Part shown: piece after piece, positions 17,301-25,695 of the stretch
Layout of the letters: the number at the start of each line of letters is the position of its first letter
Position numbering within the stretch: the first letter of the stretch is position 1
DNA from: Oscillospiraceae bacterium
Lineage (GTDB): Bacteria; Bacillota; Clostridia; Oscillospirales; Oscillospiraceae
Assembly: GCA_031262405.1 (NCBI GenBank)
Contig: JAISHS010000005.1
Location: forward strand, 1-54,889
Direction of reading: 5' to 3'
DNA length: 54,889 bases
Position numbers and translations under genes: made by a program
The notes under the pieces: model-generated
Seen by the model: only the letters and a program-made list of their open reading frames with translations
What the model was told of the DNA's origin: nothing
The model's database searches: none

Positions 17301-17971
17301 AGGCTAACGGCGACGTGCTCACGAAGCCCAGCTTCTGGGTACTGGGCGGCGACGGCTGGGCCTATGACATCGGCTACGGCGGACTCGACCACGTTCTGGC
17401 CTCCGGCGAGAACATCAATGTTCTCGTGTTCGACACCGAGGTCTATTCCAACACCGGCGGTCAGGCCTCCAAGGCGACTCCTGTCGGCGCGGTGGCGCAG
17501 TTTGCCGCCGCCGGAAAGAGCGTGAAGAAGAAAGACTTGGCGCAGATTTCCATCTCCTATGGCTATATCTATGTTGCGCAGATCTCCATGGGCGCGAGCT
17601 ATCAGCAGGCGCTCAAGGCCATTATGGAGGCGGAGAGCTATGACGGACCGTCTATCGTTATCTGCTATGCCCCCTGCATCAACCACGGCAACAAGAACGG
17701 CATGGGACGCTCGATTCTCACCGAGAAGCAGGCGGTTGAGGCCGGATATTGGAACCTGCTGCGCTATGACCCGAGGCTCGAGAAACCCCTGTCCGTCGAC
17801 AGCAAGGCACCGACAACGAGCTATCAGGACTTCATCATGAACGAGGTTCGCTATTCCTCGCTCAAGCTTGCCTTCCCGGAGAGAGCAGAAAAGCTCTTTG
17901 CCGAGGCGGAGGAGCAGGCGAAGGAGAGATATAGCAAGCTCATCAAGCAGAAGGAAATGCTTGACGAGTAA
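14366..17971 (+). CDS. nifJ: Pyruvate:ferredoxin (flavodoxin) oxidoreductase, single-chain
   Basis: Oxidises pyruvate with CoA to acetyl-CoA and CO2 and reduces ferredoxin, a central step in clostridial fermentation. The 1201-aa chain has all fused domains in order: TPP pyrimidine domain (AIYPITPSSTMAEVVDKW), transketolase C-like domain, gamma domain (about 410-620), an 8Fe ferredoxin domain with CIQCNQCAFVCP from residue 697 and CTGCASCANVCP from 753, the cluster-proximal CAGCGETPYAKL, and the TPP-binding GGDGWAYDIGYGG near 994. The ATG at 14366 follows AAGGAGAG. Complete and probably monocistronic. Confidence 0.97.
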   Translation: MARKLKTMDGNTAAAHVSYAFSEVAAIYPITPSSTMAEVVDKWSAGGLKNIFGQTVSVVEMQSEGGAAGAVHGSLTAGALTTTYTASQGLLLMIPNMYKIAGEQLPSVIHVSARTLATHALSIFGDHSDVMGCRQTGYAMLASNSPQEAMDLGAVAHLSAIHASMPFLHFFDGFRTSHEMQKIEIWDFDELKEMTDFDAIADFRAKANNPEHPHLKGSAQNGDIFFQIREASNGKYEALPAVVEEYMDKVNAKIGTDYKLFNYYGDPDAEQVLVAMGSVCETAEEVVDFMRARGEKVGLIKVRLYRPFSAKHLALALPKSVKTLVVLDRTKEPGALGEPLYMDVVGALAGTEFAGVKVVGGRYGLSSKDVTPGAVISAFRNGQAASPKNGFTIGIVDDVTGLSIPITEEPDTTPGNIISCKFWGLGSDGTVGANKNSIKIIGDHTDKKAQAYFQYDSKKSGGVTISHLRFGDSAIKSAYYVSKADFVACHNPSYLEKYKMAQDVKPGGAFLINCAYTDAESLALHLPGEAMRYIAENKVRVYTIDAIAIAREIGLGGKTNAVLQSAFFKLANILPIDDAVKYMKEAIQTSYGRKGEKIVNMNYAAVDAGLQRLNEIAVPESWAKAEGGYGYKQCDTDRADLKKYVETILEPVNAMRGDELPVSVFEDSQTGTLPSGTSACEKRGIAVEVPKWIPENCIQCNQCAFVCPHAVIRPFVFDADELAGAPEGTATVKMNGKGCEDYKFAIIPTVLDCTGCASCANVCPAKEKALIMTPIAEMLDEQKKYDYAFEKVSDKEVPFAANTVKGSQFKQPLLEFSGACAGCGETPYAKLITQLFGDRMYIANATGCSSIWGGSAPSVPYTVNKKGKGPAWANSLFEDNAEFGLGMLHAVKQRRAAVEAAAKLLTELDYADETIAAAAKSWLDAKDDGEASKAAGAVLLELCVKNGQRDFTGTPYEQAWLDNGKKCPCDACAACRTIEANGDVLTKPSFWVLGGDGWAYDIGYGGLDHVLASGENINVLVFDTEVYSNTGGQASKATPVGAVAQFAAAGKSVKKKDLAQISISYGYIYVAQISMGASYQQALKAIMEAESYDGPSIVICYAPCINHGNKNGMGRSILTEKQAVEAGYWNLLRYDPRLEKPLSVDSKAPTTSYQDFIMNEVRYSSLKLAFPERAEKLFAEAEEQAKERYSKLIKQKEMLDE

Positions 17972-17975
17972 GCAA

Positions 17976-18150
17976 TGGAGAATTGAGAATTGACAATTGA
18001 GAATTATTAGTTCTTAAATCTGCTGCATAAGACAAAATATGAAGCGAATCTAAACAATTATGAGCTGCTCCCACGGGAGCAGCTCATATATTAATGTGTC
18101 GCCTCTGGCGACTCCTTTAATTCTCAATTCTGCATTCTCAATTCTCAATT
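17976..18150. repeat. Heptamer element flanking the PFOR/PPTase terminator
   Basis: GAGAATT/GACAATT units at 17976-18007 follow the PFOR stop. A spacer and a terminator-like hairpin come next, then GTCGCC TCT GGCGAC (18098-18112) and inverted AATTCTC units to 18150. The convergent transferase gene takes its stop codon from the right-hand array. Confidence 0.85.
18060..18087. terminator. Bidirectional hairpin between PFOR and PPTase
   Basis: Arms 18060-18072 and 18075-18087 form a 13-bp perfect stem with almost no loop. No long T-run, but the position between converging genes suits termination. Confidence 0.6.
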
Positions 18151-18733
18151 AGCTCAGTCGGGAGGGTTCCTTCAAAAGCTTTTCTATCGGTACGGGGATA
18201 AGCCGCTTGGGGAAGTTATCTGCGAAAGAACAAATTGCGGTGGAGCTGTCTTTTATATCCGGATAGAGGCGGCAGAAGACCTCCGGATTGGGGGATTTTA
18301 TTCTGCCGTGGTCGATGTAAAAGCGCGCTGTGCGCAGGTCGCCCTCACCGGTGAGCTTGAAATAGGCCTCACGGAGCGCCCAGAGCTGGTGGAAGGTGAA
18401 GCGGTGCAGATCCTCGGGCTCGGTGAGGGAGGCGACAGTTTCCGGGCGGATTGGTCGGTGGTCAGTTGTGTCCGCGCCCACGGGGGAGCTTGAGAGGGCG
18501 ACGAGAACATGGGTTCGGCTGTGGCTGATTGAAAAGTGCAGCTGCGGCTCAGTCTCGAAAAAGGGCTTGCCGAGCTTTGTGCGGGCTATCCTAGGTAGAG
18601 CACCGCCCATGTAGTCGGCATAGGCGAAGGCCAGAAGCGAGACGCCCCAAGCCGAGCCATGGCTTTCGCTGAGCGGAGGATACTTGGCGAGGGCCTCGTC
18701 GGAGCCCGTTATGTCGGCGTAGTAGATTTTCAT
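18149..18733 (-). CDS. Sfp-type 4'-phosphopantetheinyl transferase family protein
   Basis: Transfers phosphopantetheine from CoA to a carrier-protein serine. The 194-aa protein is short for Sfp (about 220-230). It keeps HFSISHSRTHVLVAL and the W..REA..K motif (LWALREAYFKLTGEG). The usual GVDIE magnesium site reads GADTTDH here, with the Asp kept but the Glu not aligned, so activity is less certain. The start at 18733 is the plain ATG with GGGAGCC upstream. It converges on PFOR and stands alone; no peptide- or polyketide-synthase genes are near, so acpP may be its target. Confidence 0.8.
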   Translation of the reverse strand: MKIYYADITGSDEALAKYPPLSESHGSAWGVSLLAFAYADYMGGALPRIARTKLGKPFFETEPQLHFSISHSRTHVLVALSSSPVGADTTDHRPIRPETVASLTEPEDLHRFTFHQLWALREAYFKLTGEGDLRTARFYIDHGRIKSPNPEVFCRLYPDIKDSSTAICSFADNFPKRLIPVPIEKLLKEPSRLS

Positions 18734-18870
18734 GTATGCGGCTCCCTTGTTTGAACTTATAATGATAACCTTCTTAATTCTATCACAAGATAGTGCAATT
18801 TTGCACTACCAATTTTCAGAAATATGTGATATACTTTAGGGGTTAGTGTATAAAAGCGGGAGGTGCGCGC

Positions 18871-20172
18871 GTGAAGAGGGCGATGGCTGTGATTTTCTTT
18901 ATTGCGGCGGCACTGATGCTGAGCGGCTGTATAGTGGGCGACATTGACATACTCTATAGTCTGCCGCAGACACAGGAAAAATATCAGCAGCTGCAACAGT
19001 TGATTGACGCGGAGCTTGAAGCGGGCAGCGAATATTCGGCGCCGACGGGCGGTTCGCTGAGGCAGAGCGTTCAGCTGGTGGAGATCAACGGTGACGGCGT
19101 GGAAGAAGCCGTGGTTTTTCTCCGCGATGAGAACAGGACGCCCGAGATTTGTGTTTATAAGCAGGACGGCGGGCTATATACACTGGCTTATAAGCTGACC
19201 GGTCAGGGCAGCAGCATTGGGCACGTGGAATATGCGGATTTGAACGGCGATGGCAGTCAGGAGCTGATTGTGTCCTGGGAGGACAACGATTTGGCGACGG
19301 TTATGGCATATTCGCTCCGCATCGGTCCGGCGGAGATTCTTCTCACCGTTAGCTGTACGGACTTTTTGGTGGGTCAGATCTATGCAGACGGGGATGACGA
19401 AGAGCTCGAGAGAAACATTGTCGCGACGCTGAATATGAGCGGCAAGCGGGGCGTGGTTGAGCTGTTCTTCACCGACGGGAATAGGAACGTTGAGCGCACG
19501 CAAGCAGAGCTTTCCGAGGCAATGGTCACGGCGGACAGGTTCCGCTTGTCCAGAATATCCGGCGGGACAGACGCCGTTATCGTAGAAGGGCATTTTCAAG
19601 ACGCCGGCGGGGTCAAATATTTAACGGACGTTCTTGTTTTGGACGGCAAGAGTCTGGAAAATGTGGCTTTGCAGCAGGGAAATAAGAGCGCGCCGGTTAG
19701 GGATGTTTATGTTTTCAGCCGCGATATTAACGGCGACGGCGCGATTGACGTGCCTTATCCCATGCCGATCTATGGCGGGGAGAACTATTATCTTCTGGAT
19801 TGGATGACCTTTGACGCTCAAGGCGGCGTATATCTCTGTGCCACCACCTATCACGATATCGGGCAGGGCTGGTATTATGTTCTGCCGCTGGAATGGCGCG
19901 ACGGCTTCTCCGTGAGCTATGATGGGGAGCGCGTGACCTTCTATACCGGCGGAGAGCAGGAAGTTGAGCTGCTTCGAATATATGTGTTTTCGGGAGAAAA
20001 TCGCAATGAGAGCGCGGCGCTTCCCGGACGCTTTGTCCTGGCTCGCAGCGGGACAATAATATACGCGGCGATGTTCCCCCCCGGCAGCGGCGAATACAAC
20101 CAAAAGAGCCGCGATGAGGTTATCGACAGGTTTAACATTATTACCACCGAGTGGGACGCGGGAATTGTTTGA
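18871..20172 (+). CDS. Predicted lipoprotein with VCBS/FG-GAP-like repeats
   Basis: A 433-aa exported protein. Residues 1-20 are a signal peptide ending in the lipobox LSGC, so it should be lipid-anchored outside the membrane. Two segments resemble FG-GAP/VCBS repeat cores: EINGDGVEEAVVFL and DLNGDGSQELIVSW, with a third INGDGAIDVPYP; such Asp/Gly-rich turns often bind calcium in a beta-propeller. The start is GTG behind GGGAGGTG. It lies 132 bp before a response regulator-kinase pair, so a sensing or cell-surface role tied to that system is possible. No enzyme motif recognised. Confidence 0.8.
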   Translation: MKRAMAVIFFIAAALMLSGCIVGDIDILYSLPQTQEKYQQLQQLIDAELEAGSEYSAPTGGSLRQSVQLVEINGDGVEEAVVFLRDENRTPEICVYKQDGGLYTLAYKLTGQGSSIGHVEYADLNGDGSQELIVSWEDNDLATVMAYSLRIGPAEILLTVSCTDFLVGQIYADGDDEELERNIVATLNMSGKRGVVELFFTDGNRNVERTQAELSEAMVTADRFRLSRISGGTDAVIVEGHFQDAGGVKYLTDVLVLDGKSLENVALQQGNKSAPVRDVYVFSRDINGDGAIDVPYPMPIYGGENYYLLDWMTFDAQGGVYLCATTYHDIGQGWYYVLPLEWRDGFSVSYDGERVTFYTGGEQEVELLRIYVFSGENRNESAALPGRFVLARSGTIIYAAMFPPGSGEYNQKSRDEVIDRFNIITTEWDAGIV

Positions 20173-20177
20173 TTCCG

Positions 20178-20264
20178 GCAGATTATTCCGCCATACTTCG
20201 TTAACTATCCTCGAAATATACCGATATTCCTTCGGATAGTTGCCTCGTCCGGCGAAAAATCTGC
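20178..20264 (+). promoter_or_regulatory. Nested stem-loop before the response regulator
   Basis: Outer arms 20178-20192 (GCAGATTATTCCGCC) and 20251-20264 (GGCGAAAAATCTGC) nearly pair; inner arms AACTATCC 20203-20210 and GGATAGTT 20234-20241 pair perfectly. It could end the lipoprotein transcript or act as a leader. No known class recognised. Confidence 0.5.
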
Positions 20265-20304
20265 TCAGAATCAGGGTACGGCAGATATAGAAAGGATAGT
20301 CGAG

Positions 20305-21000
20305 ATGAAAAAGGTTTTGGTTCTGGAGGATGAGTCCAGCATTCGCAGCTTCGTCGTTATTAACCTCAAGCGTTCCGGCTATGACCCCATAGAGGCGCAG
20401 ACGGGGGAGCAGGCGCTCGAGCAGCTGAGGGAAAACCCCGACGTGCGCGTGGCGCTGCTGGACGTTATGCTTCCGGACATTGACGGGTTTGAGGTCTGCC
20501 GCAGGATTCGTGCCTCCGGCTCGAAAATCGGCATTATTATGCTCACTGCCAAGAGTCAGGAGATGGACAAGGTAACGGGGCTTATGACGGGGGCGGACGA
20601 TTACGTAACAAAGCCCTTTTCTCCGGCGGAGTTAACCGCGCGAATAGACGCCCTGTATCGCCGCACAGGCGGCGAGATCGAGGATGAGGCGCTCAGCGGG
20701 AGCGAACTGATCAGCGGGCCCTTTCGCCTCAACACCCGCAACAGGACTCTCGAGAAGGGCGGCACGAGAATTCGTCTGACGCAGATTGAATATGCGATTA
20801 TGAAGCTCTTTATGGAGAGCCCCGGCAGGGCGTTGTCCCGCGAGGATATACTCAACGAGGTCTGGGGGCGGGATTATTACGGCGAGCTGAAAATAGTAGA
20901 CGTCAACATCAGAAGGCTCCGGCTCAAGATTGAGGATTCGCCGACCATTCCGACGTATATCACGACGGTCTGGGGGTTCGGGTATAAATGGGGCTTTTGA
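20305..21000 (+). CDS. OmpR/PhoB-family response regulator
   Basis: DNA-binding output half of a two-component system. The 231-aa protein has a receiver domain (residues 1-115) with the acidic pair at 8-9, phosphoacceptor Asp53 (LLDVMLPDIDGFEV), Thr81 and Lys103 (YVTKPF), then a winged-helix C-terminal domain ending with VWGFGYKW. The AAAGGATAG ribosome site is moderate. The partner kinase starts 157 bp downstream, an unusually wide gap filled by a palindrome and a repeat element. The gene's stop lies inside the palindrome. Confidence 0.95.
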   Translation: MKKVLVLEDESSIRSFVVINLKRSGYDPIEAQTGEQALEQLRENPDVRVALLDVMLPDIDGFEVCRRIRASGSKIGIIMLTAKSQEMDKVTGLMTGADDYVTKPFSPAELTARIDALYRRTGGEIEDEALSGSELISGPFRLNTRNRTLEKGGTRIRLTQIEYAIMKLFMESPGRALSREDILNEVWGRDYYGELKIVDVNIRRLRLKIEDSPTIPTYITTVWGFGYKWGF

Positions 21001-21029
21001 TACTGTCAACTTTGTTGACAGTATCAAAA
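20995..21029. repeat. 16-bp perfect palindrome spanning the response-regulator stop codon
   Basis: Arms 20995-21010 and 21014-21029 with a TTT loop. The TGA at 20998-21000 is inside the left arm. The stem is AT-rich and is followed by A-rich, not U-rich, sequence. Confidence 0.88.
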
Positions 21030-21110
21030 AATAAAAAATAATAAATAAAAAATAATAGCGGCGAAGCCGCACAATAATTATTATTTATTATATATTATCT
21101 ATTATTTATT
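21030..21110. repeat. A/T heptamer element with GCGGC/GCCGC hairpin
   Basis: ATAAAAA/ATAATAA-like 7-mers, the hairpin GCGGC GAA GCCGC at 21058-21070, and inverted ATTATTT/ATTATCT units to 21110. Same plan as the other elements, with a different heptamer and a GCGGC core. Confidence 0.75.
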
Positions 21111-21156
21111 AACGGACAGGCAAGACCTGGTGGACTAACCAAATTCGAGGATTAGC

Positions 21157-22566
21157 ATGTTTAAACTCAAGGGAATCAAGGGTCGTTGGATGCTCAACAG
21201 CATTGCGGCGGTTATAGTGCTGGTGCTGATAGCGATTATGACCTTTTCGCTTTCGCAGAGCAGCTTTTATTACGCATCCATCCGAACGGCGCTGGAGAAT
21301 AAGGCGCAGACGGCTGCTGAGTTCTTCACATCCTATGTTACGCGTACCTATTACGACTATTACAACAGCGCCTATAGATATACCGAGATGTTTGAGGACA
21401 AGGACGTTTTAGAGCTGCAGTTTGTAAACACGCGCGGCAAGATTGAGGTCTCGAGCTTCGGCAGGATTGGCGCGGGCTATTCGCCGGGGACGCCGGACAT
21501 AAGTCAGGCACTTGCCTTGGGTGAGATTATTTCCTGGGACGGGGACAATCCCGCGACGGGCGAGAGGATTCTTGCGGTGTCGGCTCCGATTGAATATTCC
21601 GACGGCTCAATCGTCGGCGTTATGCGCTATGTTACGAGCCTAAAAATGGTAGACGCCCGTGTGGTTCGCGCGACGATGGGAGCTTCTGTAATAGGTCTGC
21701 TGCTGATAATTATCGTCTTTGCCTCGAATATGTATTTCATAAACACCATTACCCGTCCGATTCACAGCCTGACCGCGCTTGCCAAGCAGATTGCCGAGGG
21801 CAGCTATGGCATTCAGGCGAAAAAGCAGTATGACGACGAGATCGGTCAGCTGACCGACGCGATTAACGAGATGTCCACCAGAATAAGTCAGTCGGAGCGA
21901 ACTCAAGCGGAATTTATCTCCTCTGTTTCGCACGAGCTGCGCACGCCGCTCACGGCGATTACCGGTTGGAGCGAGACGCTGATGTATGACCCGGATTTGA
22001 CGGAGGATTCGCGCCGGGGGCTTACGATTATCTCACGCGAGACCGACAGGCTCTCTAAAATGGTGGAGGAGCTGCTGGATTTCACGAGGCTTCAGGACGG
22101 GCGCTTTACGCTAAATGTGGAGCCGGTAGACGTTCAGTCGGAGCTTGAGGACTGTCTGTTCGCCTACAGCGATCTGTTCAAGCAGGACGGGCTGGAGCTT
22201 AATTACGACAGGCCGGAGGGCGAGATTCCGCTGGTTATCGGCGATCCGGCGCGGCTTCGGCAGGTGTTTTTGAATATTATCGATAACGCGGGGAAACATG
22301 GCAAGCAGGGCGGCGGCTTTGACGTTGTGCTCAAGCGCAACGGAGCTTACGTCGAGTTATCCGTCAGGGACTATGGGCCGGGGATACCGGCGGACGAGCT
22401 TCCGAGTATTAAGAAAATGTTTTACAAGGGCAGCAGTAAGGAGCGCGGCAGCGGCATAGGCCTTGCCATCTGCGACGAGATAGTAACGCGGCACGGCGGG
22501 CAGCTGGTGATAAGTAACGCCGAAGGCGGCGGCGCGGTGGTATTGGTAAGATTACCAATACAGTGA
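21157..22566 (+). CDS. Membrane sensor histidine kinase
   Basis: A 469-aa kinase: first transmembrane helix at about residues 10-32, an extracellular sensing domain to about 170 (PAS/Cache-like, with NPATGERILAVSAPI), a second helix at about 172-195, HAMP, HisKA with phosphoacceptor His259 in SSVSHELRTPLTAI, and HATPase with NIIDNAGKHG, VRDYGPGIP and GSGIGLAICDEI. It pairs with the response regulator upstream. The domain set resembles PhoR/ResE-type kinases; the signal is unknown. Stop codon lies in a GAACAGT heptamer array. Confidence 0.94.
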   Translation: MFKLKGIKGRWMLNSIAAVIVLVLIAIMTFSLSQSSFYYASIRTALENKAQTAAEFFTSYVTRTYYDYYNSAYRYTEMFEDKDVLELQFVNTRGKIEVSSFGRIGAGYSPGTPDISQALALGEIISWDGDNPATGERILAVSAPIEYSDGSIVGVMRYVTSLKMVDARVVRATMGASVIGLLLIIIVFASNMYFINTITRPIHSLTALAKQIAEGSYGIQAKKQYDDEIGQLTDAINEMSTRISQSERTQAEFISSVSHELRTPLTAITGWSETLMYDPDLTEDSRRGLTIISRETDRLSKMVEELLDFTRLQDGRFTLNVEPVDVQSELEDCLFAYSDLFKQDGLELNYDRPEGEIPLVIGDPARLRQVFLNIIDNAGKHGKQGGGFDVVLKRNGAYVELSVRDYGPGIPADELPSIKKMFYKGSSKERGSGIGLAICDEIVTRHGGQLVISNAEGGGAVVLVRLPIQ

Positions 22567-22622
22567 ACAGTGAACATTGAACGATGAACAGTGAACAGTT
22601 GTTGAGTCGCGCGGAGCGCGAC
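22540..22622 (+). repeat. Palindrome, GAACAGT heptamers and GTCGCGC hairpin after the kinase
   Basis: A 10-bp perfect palindrome (22540-22549 / 22552-22561) ends two bases before the TGA. GAACAGT/GAACATT/GAACGAT units run 22561-22601, then GTCGCG CGGAG CGCGAC at about 22607-22622. The order is palindrome, heptamers, hairpin. Confidence 0.88.
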
Positions 22623-22644
22623 GGATTTAAAAAGGGCGATTAGA

Positions 22645-23595
22645 ATGGCTAAAGATAAAAACAATTCATGCGGGTTTAGGACGAGTATCGGCGGGCAGGC
22701 GCTGCTGGAGGGGATTCTCATGCGGGGTCCGACGAAGCAGGCGATTGTTGTCCGCACGAAGGAAGGGCTCGTTACCAAGCTTTCCGAGCCGCACTTTCTG
22801 AGAGAAAAATATAAGATTTTGGGCTGGCCGATACTGCGCGGGGTGATTACCTTCGGGGAGTCGATGTATCACGGGGTGAAGGCGCTGACCTATTCCGCGG
22901 AGCTTTTGCCGGAGGAGGATCAGGAGGAGCCGGGGAAGCTTGACAAGTGGATTGAGGAGAAATTCGGCATGGAGAAGGCCGAGAAGTTCCTAATCGGCTT
23001 TGCGGTTTTTCTGGGTATCTGCCTTTCGGTGGGGCTTTTTATTCTCCTGCCGACGCTGCTTGCGAGTTTTGTTACGAATCTCACGGACTCGGCGCTCTGG
23101 CGCAACCTGACCGAGGGCGCGATAAGGATTATAATCTTCCTGCTGTATATGTATTTCTGCACGCGGGTGAAGGACCTAAAGCAGGTTTTTCGGTACCACG
23201 GGGCCGAGCATAAGACGATTTTTTGTTATGAGAAGGGGCTGGAGCTGACGGTTGAGAATGTGAGGGAGCAGAGCCGGTTTCATCCGCGCTGCGGGACGAG
23301 CTTTCTCTTCGTGGTGATGATTATAAGTATTTTGGTGTTCTCTGTGGTGAGCTGGTCGAATGTGTGGCTGAGGATGCTGTTCCGGCTGCTGCTACTTCCG
23401 GTTGTCGTGGGCGTGTCCTATGAGTTTAACCGCTGGGCGGGCAGGCACGACAACTTCTTGACGAGGATTTTGACCGCTCCCGGCAGAGCCCTGCAGAGGC
23501 TTACTACCGCCGAGCCGGACGACGGGATGATCGAGGTCGGAATCGAGGCGCTTAGGCTAGTTATTCCGGAAAAAGAGGGTCTCGACAGCTGGTGA
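22645..23595 (+). CDS. DUF1385 family membrane protein (YqhQ-like)
   Basis: A 316-aa integral membrane protein of DUF1385, widespread in Firmicutes with no settled function. Conserved parts are GGQALLEGILMRGPTKQAIVVR near the N-terminus (quoted in part), RYHGAEHKTIFCYEKG and SRFHPRCGTSFLF, the last two holding His, Glu and Cys that look like a metal or catalytic site. Hydrophobic helices lie around 110-135, 150-172 and 215-260. It is followed 43 bp later by prmC, a recurring neighbour in Clostridia. GTG or earlier starts are not needed; ATG at 22645. Confidence 0.9.
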   Translation: MAKDKNNSCGFRTSIGGQALLEGILMRGPTKQAIVVRTKEGLVTKLSEPHFLREKYKILGWPILRGVITFGESMYHGVKALTYSAELLPEEDQEEPGKLDKWIEEKFGMEKAEKFLIGFAVFLGICLSVGLFILLPTLLASFVTNLTDSALWRNLTEGAIRIIIFLLYMYFCTRVKDLKQVFRYHGAEHKTIFCYEKGLELTVENVREQSRFHPRCGTSFLFVVMIISILVFSVVSWSNVWLRMLFRLLLLPVVVGVSYEFNRWAGRHDNFLTRILTAPGRALQRLTTAEPDDGMIEVGIEALRLVIPEKEGLDSW

Positions 23596-23637
23596 GGAGC
23601 TTTCAAGAGAAAAAAGAAATAGATGTGAGGGCTATCT

Positions 23638-24495
23638 GTGCCGTTAACTTATAATGAGCTTTATATTGAGATGAGGCGCGCCCTGAAGGACGCGGGGGTC
23701 GGCGCCTTTTCCTTGGAGGCGCGGCTGCTGCTTGCCTTAGCCGCGGAAAAGACGCCGGAGGCGCTTTTGAGCTCCTTGGGGCTTTATACTTCGCCGGATA
23801 TTATGGCGCGGGCTCGGGACTTTCTCGCGAGGCGGGTCGAAGGGGAGCCTGCGGCCTACATACTGGGGGAATGGGAGTTTTATGGGCTGCCGCTTCTGGT
23901 GACGCCGGAGGTTTTGATACCCCGGATTGACACGGAGGTTTTGGCGCAGTTTGCGATTGACGCGCTTCGCGGGCGCGAAAAAGCACGGGTTATGGATCTG
24001 TGCTGCGGGAGCGGCTGCCTGGGCTGCGCCATTGCAAACGCGATTCCGAGCGCGCGGGTGGTCATGGCGGATAACAGCCCGGCGGCTCTTGCCATTGCCA
24101 AGGCGAATATGATGAAAAACCACCTGAACCCTCGGGTCAGCTGCATTGAAGCGGACGCTCTGAGCGCGCCGCCGATGATGATTGGCAGCTTTGAGCTGTT
24201 AGTTTGCAATCCGCCCTATATTCCGACGGGGGAGCTGGCGGCTCTTGAGCGTTCCGTGAGAGCTTATGAGCCGAGGGCCGCGCTTGACGGCGGGCAGGAC
24301 GGGCTGGATTTTTACCGCGCGATTCTCCGGCACTGGCTCGGGGCGGTGAAGCCCGGCGGGCTGCTTGCCTTTGAAGTAGGCGTCGGTCAGGCGATGGAGG
24401 TCATGAGACTGATGGAGACGTCGGGGCTGAGGGAGATTGGCAGCGAGAGCGACAGTGGGGGGATTGTCCGTGTAGTTCACGGACAATCCAGATAA
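23638..24495 (+). CDS. prmC: Peptide chain release factor methyltransferase PrmC
   Basis: Methylates the GGQ glutamine of release factors RF1/RF2 using S-adenosylmethionine. The 285-aa protein has an N-terminal helical domain, the SAM-binding VMDLCCGSGCLGCAIA near residues 118-133, and the catalytic NPPYIPTGEL beginning at residue 191. It starts with GTG at 23638 with a weak ribosome site. The release factor gene itself is not adjacent. Its 3' end forms a 12-bp palindrome and the stop lies in an AGATAAT array. Confidence 0.93.
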   Translation: MPLTYNELYIEMRRALKDAGVGAFSLEARLLLALAAEKTPEALLSSLGLYTSPDIMARARDFLARRVEGEPAAYILGEWEFYGLPLLVTPEVLIPRIDTEVLAQFAIDALRGREKARVMDLCCGSGCLGCAIANAIPSARVVMADNSPAALAIAKANMMKNHLNPRVSCIEADALSAPPMMIGSFELLVCNPPYIPTGELAALERSVRAYEPRAALDGGQDGLDFYRAILRHWLGAVKPGGLLAFEVGVGQAMEVMRLMETSGLREIGSESDSGGIVRVVHGQSR

Positions 24496-24545
24496 TAGAT
24501 AATAGATAATAGATAAAAGATAGAAGGAGTCGCGCGGGGCGCGAC
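24461..24545 (+). repeat. Palindrome, AGATAAT heptamers and GTCGCGC hairpin after prmC
   Basis: Perfect 12-bp palindrome 24461-24472 / 24478-24489 in the last prmC codons, AGATAAT x3-4 at 24490-24516, and GTCGCG CGGGG CGCGAC at 24529-24544. Confidence 0.9.
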
Positions 24546-24579
24546 AGGATTTAATAACTAACTTTAGGGGGACGAACAA

Positions 24580-25695
24580 ATGGCTGAGAAAAAGAAGACT
24601 CCGATTACGCTGGTCGGGCAGGCTGAGGATAAAAAGAAGGCTCTCGAGACGGCGTTGGCGCAGATTGAAAAAAACTATGGCAAGGGCGCGATTATGCGTC
24701 TGGGGGACGACATTCCCGTGAATGTGGCGGCGATTTCCACCGGCTCGCTCACGCTGGACATTGCCCTCGGGATCGGCGGGGTGCCGCGCGGGCGCATTAT
24801 CGAGATTTACGGGCCGGAGAGCTCCGGCAAGACGACGCTGGCTCTGCACATTCTCGCGAGCGCGCAGAAGGCGGGCGGCGAGGTCGCCTTTATCGACGTC
24901 GAGCACGCGCTCTCTCCGGCCTATGCAAAGGTGCTGGGAGTGGACATTGACAGTCTTCTCATTTCGCAGCCGGACACCGGCGAGCAGGCTCTGGATATTA
25001 CGGACGCGCTGGTGCGCTCGGGTGCGGTGGACGTGGTCGTTGTCGACAGCGTCGCGGCGCTGCTGCCCCGTACTGAGCTTGAGGGGGACATGGGCGACTC
25101 CACCGTCGGCGTGGTGGCGCGGCTGATGTCGCAGGCTCTGCGTAAGCTTGCCGGGACGATTTCCAAGACCAACTGCATTGTTATTTTTATAAATCAGCTG
25201 CGCGAGAAGATCGGCGTCATGTATGGCAATCCCGAGACGACGCCGGGCGGGCGCGCGCTTAAATATTTCTCCAGCGTGCGCATTGACGTGCGGCGCACCG
25301 AGACGCTCAAGAGCGGCGGCTCGCCCTATGGCAACCGTACCCGCGCGAAGGTGGTTAAGAACAAGGTCGCGCCGCCCTTTAAAGAGGCGGAGTTTGACAT
25401 TATCTACGGCGAGGGGATAAGCAAGGTCGGCGAGGTCTGCGATCTGGCGGTGCAGCTTGATTTGATCGAGAAGGGCGGCGCGTGGTTTACCGTCGGCGAG
25501 ACGCGTATTCAGGGGCGCGAGGCCGTTTTGCAGTATTTGAAGGATCACGCCGAGGTCTGCGAGGACTTGGAGGGGCGGATTAAGGCGGAGCTGGCGAAGA
25601 AGGCTGCCTCTGCGAAGCCCAAGGCCGCGGTGAAGGCCATAGGTAAGGCGGCGGGGAAGGCGATTGACGTTTCCGCCGACGATTTTGACGGCTGA
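24580..25695 (+). CDS. recA: Recombinase RecA
   Basis: Central recombinase for homologous recombination and SOS induction. The 371-aa protein has Walker [10 protein letters not shown] at 78-86, the Walker B region [12 protein letters not shown], loop L1 ([21 protein letters not shown], part), and loop L2 after [18 protein letters not shown] basic, alanine-rich C-terminal tail of about 40 residues replaces the usual acidic tail until a final DDFDG. No LexA/DinR site was convincing upstream. The stop overlaps recX. Confidence 0.98.
   Translation: MAEKKKTPITLVGQAEDKKKALETALAQIEKNYGKGAIMRLGDDIPVNVAAISTGSLTLDIALGIGGVPRGRIIEIYGPESSGKTTLALHILASAQKAGGEVAFIDVEHALSPAYAKVLGVDIDSLLISQPDTGEQALDITDALVRSGAVDVVVVDSVAALLPRTELEGDMGDSTVGVVARLMSQALRKLAGTISKTNCIVIFINQLREKIGVMYGNPETTPGGRALKYFSSVRIDVRRTETLKSGGSPYGNRTRAKVVKNKVAPPFKEAEFDIIYGEGISKVGEVCDLAVQLDLIEKGGAWFTVGETRIQGREAVLQYLKDHAEVCEDLEGRIKAELAKKAASAKPKAAVKAIGKAAGKAIDVSADDFDG

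Noticed and set aside
14711-17686. A 991-codon open frame on the minus strand opposite PFOR
   Set aside because: It is the mirror of a long, GC-rich, strongly biased gene. The plus frame has every PFOR motif; the minus frame has none.
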